Counted from the first letter of the stretch, positions 26,885-36,964 are shown. The stretch: DNA of 46,038 nt from Lachnospiraceae bacterium (GCA_022791575.1 JAAVZI010000053.1:1-46038); one strand, 5' to 3'. Program-made: numbers and translations. Notes: generated from the sequence alone by a model not told the origin.

Positions 26885-27334
26885 TTGATTATGAAAAAGA
26901 ATATTTGTATGCTATTTCTGGTATCTGTTCTGCTTCTCAGCGGCTGCCAGTCTCAATCTGAGATGAAAGATGGATTTTATACAGCAGAGATGTCCTCGTA
27001 CTCCCACGGCTGGAAAGAATATGTATGTATTATGGTAAAGGATAATCAGATCGTATCTGTAGAATTCAACGCCAAAGATTCCAGCGGTTACATTAAAGCC
27101 TGGGATAATGACTATATGCAGAATATGCTCACGGTAAATGGGACCTACCCTAACGAATATACCAGATATTATGCCGCTGAACTGCTAGCACAGCAAAATG
27201 ACTCTGAGATCGACGCTCTTACTGGCGCTACTTCTTCCGGCAATAACTTCAATCAACTAATAAAAGCCGTCATTGAACAGGCAAAAAAGGGAGATTCCAC
27301 GGTTGTCACCGTAAGCTCTCAGCATTCTGAATAA
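26885..27334 (+). CDS. FMN-binding-domain lipoprotein
   Basis: About 149 residues with a signal peptide ending in a lipobox (LLLSGCQSQ), so it is probably anchored to the outer face of the membrane. The FMN-binding domain carries DALTGATSSG, the motif in which the Thr is covalently flavinylated by ApbE-type transferases. Such small flavoproteins serve extracytosolic electron transfer. The TTG at 26885 has the better spacing from GGGAGG (6 bases); the in-frame ATG at 26891 is possible at 12 bases. It is probably co-transcribed with the Cache receptor, which raises the question of a redox input. No apbE or redox partner is in the window. Confidence 0.85.
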   Translation: MIMKKNICMLFLVSVLLLSGCQSQSEMKDGFYTAEMSSYSHGWKEYVCIMVKDNQIVSVEFNAKDSSGYIKAWDNDYMQNMLTVNGTYPNEYTRYYAAELLAQQNDSEIDALTGATSSGNNFNQLIKAVIEQAKKGDSTVVTVSSQHSE

Positions 27335-27338
27335 ATCG

Positions 27339-27386
27339 TTAAGAAAAAGCTCTGCGAATCGGTTATGATCCGTAGAGCTTTCTTAA
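27339..27386. terminator. Bidirectional terminator ending the che run and the FMN lipoprotein gene
   Basis: TTAAGAAA-AGCTCTGCG-ATC pairs with GATC-CG-AGAGCT-TTCTTAA. It sits between two convergent genes, ending the receptor/lipoprotein transcript from the left and the long signalling run from the right. Confidence 0.75.
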
Positions 27387-27394
27387 TGATTCTT

Positions 27395-29986
27395 TTATTT
27401 TAAATATCGTTTTAAAGTATTTAAGCACTCTTCAATATTCAGCGGCTTTGGTATATGTGCATTCATACCAATATCTTTACAATGCTGCGCATCATCTGAA
27501 AATGCATCGGCTGTCATGGCAATAATTGGCAAATCCTTATCTGGACGCTCTAATGCACGAATTGCTTTGGTCGTTTCATAACCGTTCATAACCGGCATAC
27601 GGATATCCATAAGAATTGCGTCATAATATCCAACCTCCGAGGCTTCAAACATTTCCAGACAGATCTTACCATTCACTGCCCATTCCAACTCCAATCCAAA
27701 TGCCGATAGTATCTCACTGGCAACTTCCCAGTTCAGCTCAATATCTTCTGCTAACAGAACACGCTTTCCTGCAAACTCCAGCTCGTCGCTTTCGCTATCT
27801 GTATTCTCCTCTTTCTGAATACCATCCTCGTATTGTTTTAAACGCTCATACAAGGTAGATTTAAAAAGAGGTTTGGAGATAAATCCTTCAATCCCAGAGG
27901 CTTTGACCTGACTCTCAATCTCACTGCCATCATAAGCTGACATGAGGAATATGGGAACGCCTTTACCTACATGATTCTGAATCTCATGAATGGTTTCCAT
28001 ACCATCCATACGAGGCATTTTCCAATCAACTAGGACAAAATGATAATCATTATTCTGATTATGATGTTCCTTGATCAGATTCACTGCCTCCATACCATCC
28101 ATGGACCATTCTGCATGGATACCCAGTTCCTCCAGATTAGCGGCTGCACAGCGGCATAGGTTCTCATCATCATCTACAATCAGAATATTCCATGCTGGCA
28201 GTTTCATTTCTCTTTCATTAACATCTGACTTTTCAAAATCAAAGCTAACATAAAAAGAGGTTCCTTCTCCCAGCTTGCTCTCTAAGCGAATGGTTCCGCC
28301 CATCAGATCTACAAGGCGCTTCGCTATAGAAGTACCAAGGCCGCTTCCAACAATATGGCGCACCTGGTCATTCTCTTCTCTTTCAAATGTATTCCAGATC
28401 TTTTGCTGGAATTCCTCTGACATTCCAATTCCTGTATCTTTTACTTTTAAATTCGTACGTACATAATGTTCCCCCTTAGGAGAGGGCTCCTGACTCATAT
28501 AGATATCAATTCTGCCCTCTTCTGGAGTAAACTTCACTGCATTTGATAATAAATTCAGTAAAATCTGATTTAGACGTACACTGTCACAGACAATCTGCTC
28601 GGAAATAATATCTCTTATATGAATATCGAAAAACTGCTGCTTCTCCTTAATCTGAGACTGCATAATATTGACAATATCATCCATGGTTTCCCGTAATGAC
28701 ATAGAAGCCATATTTAATGTCAGCTTTCCGCTTTCAATTTTGGACATATCCAACACATCATTAATCAATCCCAATAAATGCTTGCTGGACAAATGAACCT
28801 TATACAGACATTCCTTTACCTTATCCATATCCTTCATATTTCTTTGAGCAATCTCCGTCATTCCAATGATCGCATTCATCGGAGTACGGATATCATGACT
28901 CATACTGGAAAGAAACTCACTTTTCGCCATATTGGCATGAACAGCTTCTGTTTCTGCCTGAATGGCTTTTTCTCTTGCTTTAATGGCATGTTCTTTCGTT
29001 TCTGCCATTTCCTTCATCTGTTGCTGAGACATTCGATAATAAATGATAAATATAATGGACATGGCAATTAAGATTACCCCTGCCGAACTCACCATAATAA
29101 TCAAACGGATGCTGTCCAGGTCAGTAAGTGTCTCACCCAGCACTTTATCCGGCAATACTGCCAGAAGATACCAGAGTGAATTTTCTGAAAGTGCTGTACT
29201 ATAGACATTTCCCAATTCTCCATCTACCATCATCTCAGCCGAGTAGTTTTTCCCATGCTCCATAGACTGACGAAGCTCATTGATAAACTCGTCGGGACTC
29301 TTTCCATTCAACTGGCTATATTTCAACTTCACATGCTCAAAAAAGTTATCACATTTTTCTTCATCATTTCTGACTACATAATTCCCATCTACATCTATGA
29401 TATAGAAATCTGCCAGTCCTTTTTCTCCATACTGGAACAGTGCTTGACTTAATTCTTCCATAGGCATTCCAGCAACTAATGCAATACTGGTTTTTCCATT
29501 GCTCATAGGATATGCCACTTTTTCTCCTAATAAGAGAAGCTTTTCCTGCTGTATTCCGATTCCCCTTTTTACCAGGTTTCCATTATCTGTCAGGGAATCC
29601 ATACTATCTTCGGGATGAACCATTGTGAATCCATTCCCATAGATAATCTCAATCTCACCATCCTCGGAATATAAAGCAAGGCAGGAAAAGTTCCTGATTT
29701 CTCCACTAAGCCTCAATTGGGCCAGCATTTCATCACCATAGCTTACTTCCTCAGGAGGCGTACGTTTTATAATACCCTGCACCTGTCCCAGCTTAATACT
29801 AACTACTGTCTGAAATTTCTGCTGAATCTGTGCATTCATTTCAGACATATAAGTTCTGCTGATCTCTACTGCTGACTGCTCTGTCTTCGTTGACATAAAA
29901 GAAGTAAGCAGCACAAATACTAAAATGCATATAATAAAAATACTGAAAGCACTGCCCCAAAAAAATCTTAATACTTTTTTATCCAT
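27395..29986 (-). CDS. Cache hybrid sensor histidine kinase with two receivers
   Basis: The 863-residue protein has a first membrane helix (about 9-30), an external Cache-like domain of about 240 residues (SCLALYSEDGEIEIIYGN, ADFYIIDVDGNYVVRND, SLWYLLAVLPD) and a second helix (about 292-313). Inside the cell follow HisKA (MSHDIRTPMNA, His364), HATPase (NLLSNAVKFT, DTGIGM, GSGLGTS), a first receiver (Asp654 in LVDWKMP) and a second receiver (Asp794 in LMDIRMP). There is no Hpt in the chain; a separate Hpt protein is encoded 38 bases upstream and should close the relay. It is the last gene of the co-directional che run. Confidence 0.93.
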   Translation of the reverse strand: MDKKVLRFFWGSAFSIFIICILVFVLLTSFMSTKTEQSAVEISRTYMSEMNAQIQQKFQTVVSIKLGQVQGIIKRTPPEEVSYGDEMLAQLRLSGEIRNFSCLALYSEDGEIEIIYGNGFTMVHPEDSMDSLTDNGNLVKRGIGIQQEKLLLLGEKVAYPMSNGKTSIALVAGMPMEELSQALFQYGEKGLADFYIIDVDGNYVVRNDEEKCDNFFEHVKLKYSQLNGKSPDEFINELRQSMEHGKNYSAEMMVDGELGNVYSTALSENSLWYLLAVLPDKVLGETLTDLDSIRLIIMVSSAGVILIAMSIIFIIYYRMSQQQMKEMAETKEHAIKAREKAIQAETEAVHANMAKSEFLSSMSHDIRTPMNAIIGMTEIAQRNMKDMDKVKECLYKVHLSSKHLLGLINDVLDMSKIESGKLTLNMASMSLRETMDDIVNIMQSQIKEKQQFFDIHIRDIISEQIVCDSVRLNQILLNLLSNAVKFTPEEGRIDIYMSQEPSPKGEHYVRTNLKVKDTGIGMSEEFQQKIWNTFEREENDQVRHIVGSGLGTSIAKRLVDLMGGTIRLESKLGEGTSFYVSFDFEKSDVNEREMKLPAWNILIVDDDENLCRCAAANLEELGIHAEWSMDGMEAVNLIKEHHNQNNDYHFVLVDWKMPRMDGMETIHEIQNHVGKGVPIFLMSAYDGSEIESQVKASGIEGFISKPLFKSTLYERLKQYEDGIQKEENTDSESDELEFAGKRVLLAEDIELNWEVASEILSAFGLELEWAVNGKICLEMFEASEVGYYDAILMDIRMPVMNGYETTKAIRALERPDKDLPIIAMTADAFSDDAQHCKDIGMNAHIPKPLNIEECLNTLKRYLK

Positions 29987-30024
29987 ATTACCGCTCCATT
30001 AGTCCGGAATTTCAGAGCAAAGAT

Positions 30025-30378
30025 CTACCCTAAATGTTTTTCAATACATTGTACAATTTCTTCCTGTACAGGAAGAACCTTTACAAGTATCTCTCTTGCC
30101 TCTTCCGGCTTATCAGCACGCAGAAGATTCACAATCTCAGTATATGCTTCGTACATAGGCGTAATAGATAAATTTCCTGCTGTTCCTTTGATCGCATGCG
30201 CTTTTTCTGTTTCTTCCGCATAATCGTTTCCATCAAAATCTGCTGTAAAACTATGGGTATTAATGGTTTTCACAAATATACCTAATAATCTGGTATAAAG
30301 CTTTTCATTCCCATTAATACGCTTTAACCCATCGTCAACATCGACTCCCAATCCTCTTAACACATCAAATAATTCCAT
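30025..30378 (-). CDS. Stand-alone Hpt phosphotransfer protein
   Basis: The 117-residue all-helical protein has AHAIKGTAGN, in which His61 is the phospho-acceptor and Lys64-Gly65 complete the Hpt signature. The C-terminal helices end in VQEEIVQCIEKHLG. Hpt proteins pass phosphate from a hybrid kinase receiver to a response regulator. Its position between the chemoreceptor (59 bases upstream) and the hybrid kinase without an Hpt (38 bases downstream) makes that kinase the likely donor. The candidate acceptors are the receivers of the HD-GYP or CheY-like proteins in the same run. Confidence 0.92.
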   Translation of the reverse strand: MELFDVLRGLGVDVDDGLKRINGNEKLYTRLLGIFVKTINTHSFTADFDGNDYAEETEKAHAIKGTAGNLSITPMYEAYTEIVNLLRADKPEEAREILVKVLPVQEEIVQCIEKHLG

Positions 30379-30437
30379 TTACACACCTCGCTTTTCCTCT
30401 ACAATGTTAACTGTTTTTCTGAATATTAAGAAATATC

Positions 30438-31907
30438 TTAATATTTTCCAAAATCATCTCCCAGAGAAATCATCTGTTCATTGATATTGGAAGAGGGAGA
30501 AGAGGAATACATAGAACCGCTGTTAAAAGAAGCGCTGGATTGCATACCCAGATTATAAATGGAAAGCATTTCACGCATTCTGGAAGCCTGGTTCGAAAGC
30601 TCTTCGCTGGCTGCCGCACACTCTTCGCTGGTTGCAGAATTCGTCTGAACAACCTGAGACACCTGTGTAATCGCCTGCTCAATCTGTGCTACTGCAGTTG
30701 CCTGATAATTCGAAGACTCTGCAATACCATTAATCAGCATTTCACTATCCTGAACCACATTCGTAATTTCTTCCATTGCTTTTGCTGTATTTTCAGCAAT
30801 CTTGGAACCAGCATTTACTTTATTAATTGAATCCTCAATCAACTCTGCAGTTTCTGCTGCCGCTGCTGCACTCTTAGCTGCAAGGCTTCTGACTTCTTCT
30901 GCTACAACTCCAAATCCTTTACCTGCTTCACCGGCTCTTGCCGCCTCAACTGCTGCATTTAATGCAAGAATATTCGTCTGGAATGCAATATCATCAATTG
31001 TTTTAATAATCTTAGAAATACTTTCTGATGCTCTGTTAATGTCCTGCATAGCAGTCATCATATCCTGCATCTGCTCATTCCCCTGTTTTACTTCTCCAAT
31101 TGCCTTATTTACCAGGTTGGAAGCAGAATTTGCCTCTTCTGCGTTCTGTCTTGTCTTGTCAGCAATTTCATCAATAGAAGCTGTAATCTCTTCAATTGCA
31201 CTTGCCTGCTCAGTAGAACCTTGTGCTAGTGCTTGGCTTGCACTTGCTACCTGTGAAGAGCTAACAGTTACCTGAGAACCAGCTTCACTGATATTAGACA
31301 ATGTACGCTGATTATCTTCTACTAGTTTCTTTAAGGAGTTACCCAGCAGATCCTCTGAAGATTTCGGTGTTACTGTAATAGTCAGGTTTCCATTTGATAC
31401 TTCTTCTGCAATCTTTGCCTGTTCTTTTACATTGTTAATTACTTTAATATATTCATCTACCAGGTCGCCAAACTCGTCATTGCGTTCTTTCACTAAATCA
31501 ATATCAACATGACCCATGGCAATCTCCTGTGCTGCTGAAGAAAGCTTCTTAAGTGATCTAGAAATTGCCTTGATCAATGAATATCCCATTATTACAACAA
31601 ATATAATGGAAAGCAGCACAAAAGCTAGGTTAATGAGATTGGTTATTGTTCCCACATTATTCAAAGTTTCCATATCTGCTTCTCTGCCCTCACTAATGGA
31701 CGTAAGCAGAATGTCACTCTTCTCTTCGTCTGCACCAATCTCCTCCAATGTCTTCTCTACTAGTGTATTGCTCTCAGCATTCATATGTCTCACACTATCA
31801 ATTATGTTCCTTGTTGATAAAACACCCCAGATTAGTGTAATAATGATAAATACTACAGGAAGAATAAAGCCAATTAATAATCTTGTTTTTATCTTCAGGT
31901 TTTTCAT
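30438..31907 (-). CDS. Methyl-accepting chemotaxis protein with a minimal external domain
   Basis: About 489 residues from an ATG at 31907 with GAGAGG 10 bases upstream. Two membrane helices (about 11-30 and 90-112) enclose only about 58 external residues, far fewer than the ~150 of a four-helix-bundle sensor. A HAMP domain follows, then the signalling hairpin with [29 protein letters not shown] at the tip and Ala/Glu-rich methylation helices. The C-terminal tail is Ser-rich without an obvious CheR-tethering pentapeptide. The short outer loop suggests that it senses through a partner, the membrane or the cytoplasm. The gene overlaps no other but lies directly downstream of cheW, so it is likely the dedicated receptor of this CheA. 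Confidence 0.93.
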   Translation of the reverse strand: MKNLKIKTRLLIGFILPVVFIIITLIWGVLSTRNIIDSVRHMNAESNTLVEKTLEEIGADEEKSDILLTSISEGREADMETLNNVGTITNLINLAFVLLSIIFVVIMGYSLIKAISRSLKKLSSAAQEIAMGHVDIDLVKERNDEFGDLVDEYIKVINNVKEQAKIAEEVSNGNLTITVTPKSSEDLLGNSLKKLVEDNQRTLSNISEAGSQVTVSSSQVASASQALAQGSTEQASAIEEITASIDEIADKTRQNAEEANSASNLVNKAIGEVKQGNEQMQDMMTAMQDINRASESISKIIKTIDDIAFQTNILALNAAVEAARAGEAGKGFGVVAEEVRSLAAKSAAAAAETAELIEDSINKVNAGSKIAENTAKAMEEITNVVQDSEMLINGIAESSNYQATAVAQIEQAITQVSQVVQTNSATSEECAAASEELSNQASRMREMLSIYNLGMQSSASFNSGSMYSSSPSSNINEQMISLGDDFGKY

Positions 31908-31921
31908 ACTATGCATACCTC

Positions 31922-32464
31922 TCAATCTTCTACTAAATTTACTTCGCTCACCTGTTCCACTACTGTTAAATCATCATCATTCAGCAGTTTATCAGGGTCC
32001 AGCAATAACTTTACACCATCTTCTACCTTTCCAATACCATATACATATTTATGGTGGGCTTTATCAATACGCCCAATCGTTGGTGGCGGAAGAATATTCT
32101 CTTCTCTGATTTCAACTACTTCTGCAATCTTCTCTACAATCAGACCAACTAACATAGAGTTTACATAAATGACAATAATACAAGTTCTGTCATTATACTC
32201 AAGCGGTGGCTGCTTGAATCGCAGGCGGACATCCACAACAGGAATCACTTTTCCTCGAAGATTAATCAGACCCTTGATATAATCTTCTGTCTCTGGAATC
32301 GCTGTAATAGTCTGAAACTGAATGATCTCATCCACATACTGGATTTCCAGGCCAAAGTACTCATTACCGGATTTAAAGGTCATATATTTGCCCTTTTGTG
32401 CATCCTGCTCATTAGAAGCGTCCTCATTTTCTATCTGTCTTCTTAATTCGCTTATTGCCTCCAT
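31922..32464 (-). CDS. cheW: CheW coupling protein
   Basis: CheW links receptors to CheA at the membrane array. The 180-residue protein has the CheW fold signatures [49 protein letters not shown] and the late [12 protein letters not shown]. It has about 25 extra polar residues at the N-terminus and a ~20-residue acidic tail relative to a typical CheW. It lies between cheA (26 bases upstream) and its receptor gene (the long receptor frame overlaps the cheW stop), consistent with one operon. Confidence 0.95.
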   Translation of the reverse strand: MEAISELRRQIENEDASNEQDAQKGKYMTFKSGNEYFGLEIQYVDEIIQFQTITAIPETEDYIKGLINLRGKVIPVVDVRLRFKQPPLEYNDRTCIIVIYVNSMLVGLIVEKIAEVVEIREENILPPPTIGRIDKAHHKYVYGIGKVEDGVKLLLDPDKLLNDDDLTVVEQVSEVNLVED

Positions 32465-32490
32465 ATGCTACTGTTCCTTTCTATGTAATA

Positions 32491-34653
32491 TTATTCTATT
32501 AATCCGGCAGCATCCAGAATCAGAGCAATGCTTCCATCACCCAGCTGTGTACAACCAGATAACCCCTTGACCTTCTTAATATAGGAAGGAATGGGTTTTA
32601 CCACTATCTCTTGTTCGCCAACCAGGCTATCCACAAAGAGGCAGACTTTTGTATCTTCTACCTGAAGAATTAACATTACGCCATCCTCTACGGACTGATG
32701 ATATTGCTCCATGCCGTACCATTTGCCTAATCGAATTACCGGAAAACATTCACCGCGGATCATAATATATTCCTGCCCATCTGGCTCATGAATCATCATT
32801 TCTTCTTTTACACGCACAAAAGACTTAATCACTCCTGTCTCCAGTACAAAAGAAGATTTGCCGACTTCCATGACAATACCGTCAATAATAGCCAATGTCA
32901 GCGGAATCTTCAGACTCATAATACTACCGAATCCCTGGCTGCTGTCAATATCCAATGCTCCGCCGATGGACTGGATATTCTGTACAACTACATCCATACC
33001 TACGCCACGGCCTGAATATTCGGTAACCTGCTCATTGGTGGAGAATCCTGGAAGTGTAATAAACTGATATACCTCTTTATCCTTATAATCAGCTTCTGGC
33101 CTGCCGTCATCCAGTAATCCCTGTTTCCTTGCCTTGGCAATAATTTTGTTTCTGTCAAGTCCTCTTCCATTATCCTCTACACTGATCCATACCTTGCCAG
33201 CTTCTGTTTTCGCCGACAGAGTTACCTTGCCCTTCTCCGCTTTGCCGCTTTCAGCACGTTCCTCATTGGTTTCAATTCCATGATCGACTGCATTTCGAAC
33301 CATATGCATCAGAGGATCAGAAATATGTTCAATAATATTTTTATCTACCTCAGTGGTCTCTCCTATCATTTCAAACTCAATGTCTTTACCCAATTTTCTG
33401 GATACATCAAAGACAATACGATTCATTTTCTGGAAAAGATTCGTCAAAGGAACCATACGCATAGACATGATGATATTCTGAAGATCCGTAGAAATCTTGG
33501 CCAACTGGCCGGCTGCCTTATTGAAATTATCCAGATTCAGACCTGGTACTTTCAAATCAGGACTCTGTAGCACTACTGATTCAGAGATGACAAGCTCTCC
33601 GATCAGATCCATCAGCTCATCCATCTTGCTTACGCTGACATTGATAAAGGCCGCCTTTTCTGTCTTATTTCTATCCTTAGCCAGTTTCTTAGGTTTTCCA
33701 GGCTCTTTCGACTTGATAACAAAATCACCTGGCGCCATCTTAGGCTTCTCAGGCTTCTTTTCCTCTACTCCTGCCGCATTCTCCGAATCCTGTTTTCTTG
33801 CTTCTATATCTTCTACACTGGATTCCAGATCAATCTGCATAACCTGACCGGGGTCGCCAAAGTCAAAGCCCTGCAGAAATTCTTCTGCTTTACATTCATA
33901 AATATCTACCTGCTTGATATCATAACCAACACCAATGATAGAGCGTACTTCCTCTTCTGTACTCTGTGCCTGCAAAAGCAGACGGAAACCTTCATGTAAA
34001 ATGGTTTCTGCACTTTCTGTATCAGAAATCAGGTCTTCCGGAGAATAGAGCAGATCCTCTGCAATCTCCTTTAATGCATAGACTGTTTTATATGCATGAA
34101 CATTCGCCATCTCCGTCTCTGGAAAAAAGGTTATATAAATTTTATAAAAACGGCTGGCACTAGAAGCAACAGGTGCTATATAGAACTGCTTCGGCTCCTC
34201 ATGCACATTTTTAGGCGGCGGCTCTGTCCCTCCTTCTGCTGCACCGGTGGTAATCATCTGTAAAAACTGATCCAGCTCCGCTATCAATTCACTCGCATCG
34301 CCATCTACCGGCTCACCATTGCGCATTTTATCCATTTCATTGGTAATAAAATCCTCCACATCCAGCACATGTGCAACCAACTCCATATGAGGCACGTTCT
34401 CAGGATGGGATTCTCTGAGGAAATAAAAGATATCCTCAAGCTTATGTGACACAGCTGTGATATTATCAAACATCATAATACCGGATGAGCCCTTGATGGT
34501 ATGCATAGTTCTGAATATTTCATTTATGCTCTCTTCATCAAAACAGTCTGCATCTTTCTGCTCCAGAACACTTTCCTGAAGCTGCTCCAGCAGCTGCTCA
34601 TTTTCCACCAGGTACATCTCAAGCATGTCATCTGTGTTAAATCCTTCAGCCAT
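32491..34653 (-). CDS. cheA: Chemotaxis histidine kinase CheA
   Basis: 720 residues with all five CheA regions. P1 has the phospho-accepting His51 in RTMHTIKGSSG. A P2-like domain lies at about 155-265 (RFYKIYITFFPETEMANVHAYKT). P3 dimerisation follows (MDELMDLIGELVISES), then the P4 kinase with HMVRNAVDHGIE, VEDNGRGLD and GRGVGMDVV, and the P5 CheW-like domain at the C-terminus (SLVGEQEIVVKPIPSYI). The charged linker at 285-335 is Lys/Glu-rich. Autophosphorylated CheA passes phosphate to CheY and CheB. It lies between the CheY-like gene (49 bases upstream) and cheW (26 bases downstream). Confidence 0.97.
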   Translation of the reverse strand: MAEGFNTDDMLEMYLVENEQLLEQLQESVLEQKDADCFDEESINEIFRTMHTIKGSSGIMMFDNITAVSHKLEDIFYFLRESHPENVPHMELVAHVLDVEDFITNEMDKMRNGEPVDGDASELIAELDQFLQMITTGAAEGGTEPPPKNVHEEPKQFYIAPVASSASRFYKIYITFFPETEMANVHAYKTVYALKEIAEDLLYSPEDLISDTESAETILHEGFRLLLQAQSTEEEVRSIIGVGYDIKQVDIYECKAEEFLQGFDFGDPGQVMQIDLESSVEDIEARKQDSENAAGVEEKKPEKPKMAPGDFVIKSKEPGKPKKLAKDRNKTEKAAFINVSVSKMDELMDLIGELVISESVVLQSPDLKVPGLNLDNFNKAAGQLAKISTDLQNIIMSMRMVPLTNLFQKMNRIVFDVSRKLGKDIEFEMIGETTEVDKNIIEHISDPLMHMVRNAVDHGIETNEERAESGKAEKGKVTLSAKTEAGKVWISVEDNGRGLDRNKIIAKARKQGLLDDGRPEADYKDKEVYQFITLPGFSTNEQVTEYSGRGVGMDVVVQNIQSIGGALDIDSSQGFGSIMSLKIPLTLAIIDGIVMEVGKSSFVLETGVIKSFVRVKEEMMIHEPDGQEYIMIRGECFPVIRLGKWYGMEQYHQSVEDGVMLILQVEDTKVCLFVDSLVGEQEIVVKPIPSYIKKVKGLSGCTQLGDGSIALILDAAGLIE

Positions 34654-34702
34654 CTCCTTCTCCTTTCCTGCATATTCTAGTTATACTCTTTTGTTCCATA
34701 TG

Positions 34703-35095
34703 CTAAATCAGATTCAGTTTTTTTAATGCCTGCTCAAACCGATCCTGATCAATGGGCTTACCTGAATAGATTGTGCATCCCAGCTCAAATGCCATCTTTA
34801 CATTTTTCTCGTCATTCAACGCTGTTGTCATAATTACCTTAACTGCTTCTTCTTCAGGAATATTTCTTTCTTTCTCCAGATTACGGATTCCCATCAGTGA
34901 CTGATAACCATCCATAACCGGCATCATAATGTCAAGACACACCAGATCATATGGTTCTCCATCCTCTAAAGCCATCATAAATGCATCCACTGCTTCCATT
35001 CCGTCTACAGTTACATCGCATTCACCGTACTTGGACAAGAAATTCACCATAAATTTCCTTGTTACAAAATCATCTTCTGCCAATAGAATCTTCAT
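34703..35095 (-). CDS. Single-domain response regulator, CheY-like
   Basis: The 130-residue receiver has acidic pocket residues in LLAEDDF, the acceptor Asp55 in VCLDIMMPVMDG, the Thr in VIMTTALND and the Lys in YSGKPID. It has no output domain. Its position between cheB (13 bases upstream) and cheA makes it the probable CheA substrate. The region after the acceptor has a longer loop (MGIRNLEKERNIPEEEA) than a motility CheY, and no FliM or CheC/CheX is encoded here, so its partner may not be a flagellar motor. Confidence 0.9.
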   Translation of the reverse strand: MKILLAEDDFVTRKFMVNFLSKYGECDVTVDGMEAVDAFMMALEDGEPYDLVCLDIMMPVMDGYQSLMGIRNLEKERNIPEEEAVKVIMTTALNDEKNVKMAFELGCTIYSGKPIDQDRFEQALKKLNLI

Positions 35096-35108
35096 GTCTT
35101 TATCTCCT

Positions 35109-36140
35109 TTACATTTTATTTAATAATGTGTATGTTCTTCGTGGAATATCTGTCAGTTTCTCCTGATATTCCACTGCCCCTAATTTATAGGCTTCCATAG
35201 GCATACCATAAACTACACAGGTGGATTCATCCTGCCCGATCGTACGAGCCCCTGCCTTTCTCATAGCCAGCAAACCTTTGGCACCATCGTTGCCCATTCC
35301 AGTCAGAATAATTCCTACTGCATCCCTCCCGGCATTTCTTGCAACAGACTCAAATAACACGTCTACCGACGGACAATGTCCATTGACTCTGGGACCCGCT
35401 TTCACTTCTACCTGAAAGCCATCCTTCATCTTAACCAGACGCATATGCCTATCACCTCCAGGGGCAATCAGCATATGTCCCGGAAGAACCCGGTCACCAG
35501 TCTCTGCTTCTTTGACTTGAATCCGACACTGGTCGTTCAGCCTCTTCGCATACATAGCTGTAAATCCCGGCGGCATATGCTGTACACAGACAATGCCCGG
35601 AATATCTGTTCCATATTCCTTTACAACAGAAAAGATTGCTTCTGTACCTCCTGTAGAAGCTCCAATCGCCACAATATGGTTGTTTTTATGTACATTCAGC
35701 TGCTGCTGCTGTCCCTGCATCATAACGGTTTTCTTAATATTGCTGATTTTAGCAGTAGAGGCAATCTTAATTTTAACCAAAAGCTCATTCTTAATAAAAT
35801 CCTCCAGCTGTGCCCGGCTAGACACGGCAGGCTTTGCCACAAAGTCTACTGCTCCTGCATTCATAGCATCAAATACTTTATCACTTAAAGAACTAATTAC
35901 AACAACCGGCAGCGGATACTGGGGAATCAGCTTCCGCAGAAACTCAATACCGCTCATTCTTGGAAGCTCTACGTCCAATGTCATAACATCCGGTTTATAT
36001 TTAAGTATATCATCCCTTGCTTCAAATGGATCTTTGGCAGTCGCCACTACCTGAATGGCAGGATCTCTGCTCAGATTCTGAACCAGCAGCTCTCGAAATA
36101 CAATGGAATCTTCTACAATTAGAACCCTTATTGGCTGCAT
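35109..36140 (-). CDS. cheB: CheB methylesterase / glutamine deamidase
   Basis: 343 residues. A receiver with Asp56 in MTLDVELPRMSG is joined by a linker (rich in Gln, His and Lys) to the methylesterase domain. That domain has Ser162 in AIGASTGG, His in CVQHMPPGFT and the Asp in TGMGNDGAKG, making a complete catalytic triad. CheB removes methyl groups from receptor glutamates to provide adaptation when phosphorylated by CheA. It ends 13 bases before the CheY-like gene and starts 2 bases after cheR stops, so the adaptation pair is translationally close. Confidence 0.96.
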   Translation of the reverse strand: MQPIRVLIVEDSIVFRELLVQNLSRDPAIQVVATAKDPFEARDDILKYKPDVMTLDVELPRMSGIEFLRKLIPQYPLPVVVISSLSDKVFDAMNAGAVDFVAKPAVSSRAQLEDFIKNELLVKIKIASTAKISNIKKTVMMQGQQQQLNVHKNNHIVAIGASTGGTEAIFSVVKEYGTDIPGIVCVQHMPPGFTAMYAKRLNDQCRIQVKEAETGDRVLPGHMLIAPGGDRHMRLVKMKDGFQVEVKAGPRVNGHCPSVDVLFESVARNAGRDAVGIILTGMGNDGAKGLLAMRKAGARTIGQDESTCVVYGMPMEAYKLGAVEYQEKLTDIPRRTYTLLNKM

Positions 36141-36142
36141 TT

Positions 36143-36964
36143 TTAATCATTCCCTTCTTTTTTCCTAAATATGGATGGTTTAATAATCTGAAACGGCGTA
36201 CTGCCCCTGTCTAGGGTCTCCGTTGTTCCAATAAACAGATATCCTCCCGGTACTAGACAATCATATACCTTCTGAACGACTTCTCTCTTAGTCGGATCAT
36301 CAAAATAAATCATAACATTACGCAGAAATACCACATGCATTTTCTTCTTAAATGGAAATGGTTCCATCAAATTCAGCTGACGAAAGAGCACTTCTCTCTT
36401 CAGTTCATCTTTGACCATAAACTGCGTTCCATCGGCAACTGGTTTAAAGAAATGCCTTTTCCACTGTTCCGGCAGATTCTTCAGCTGTTCGGCATTATAG
36501 ACCCCGGCAGCCGCCTGCTGTAATGCTCTGGTAGATATATCAGTCGCCAGAACTTTTGTATCCCATTGATTCCGTTCCAGTCCAAAAAAGTCCGATAAAA
36601 CCATCGCAATCATGTAGGGCTCCTCACCTGTAGAAGAAGCACCGCACCATACGTGCAGATCCTTGCTCCGGCTCTCCTTCTGCTTCAGCCATGGCAGCAC
36701 TACATTCTTCATATAATCAAAATGTTCAAATTCTCTCATGAAATAGGTATGATTCGTCGTCAGAAGATTGACCAGCATTTTCTCCTGCGTACCAGTCCGA
36801 TCCTGTTCCACGGCATTCATAAATTCACCAAAGCTGCCCCAGCCGCCTTTTTTAATATAATTTTCCAGCCTTCCATTGATAATCACTTTTTTCTGGCTCA
36901 AATCAATGCCATAGTGCTGTTTCATATAAGATGATATTTTTATAAATTCCTCATCGGTAATCAA
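36143..36964 (-). CDS. cheR: CheR chemoreceptor methyltransferase
   Basis: The 273-residue enzyme transfers methyl groups from S-adenosylmethionine to receptor glutamates. The N-terminal helical domain (DLSQKKVIINGRLENYIKK) is followed by LLTTNHTYFMREFEHFDY and the AdoMet pocket WCGASSTGEEPYMIAM, with an Asp in ATDIS. The substrate side has FLRNVMIYFD. These are the standard CheR marks. It is followed by cheB after 2 bases and preceded 38 bases upstream by the divergent HD-GYP regulator. The retention of both CheR and CheB means the pathway can adapt. Confidence 0.96.
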   Translation of the reverse strand: MITDEEFIKISSYMKQHYGIDLSQKKVIINGRLENYIKKGGWGSFGEFMNAVEQDRTGTQEKMLVNLLTTNHTYFMREFEHFDYMKNVVLPWLKQKESRSKDLHVWCGASSTGEEPYMIAMVLSDFFGLERNQWDTKVLATDISTRALQQAAAGVYNAEQLKNLPEQWKRHFFKPVADGTQFMVKDELKREVLFRQLNLMEPFPFKKKMHVVFLRNVMIYFDDPTKREVVQKVYDCLVPGGYLFIGTTETLDRGSTPFQIIKPSIFRKKEGND

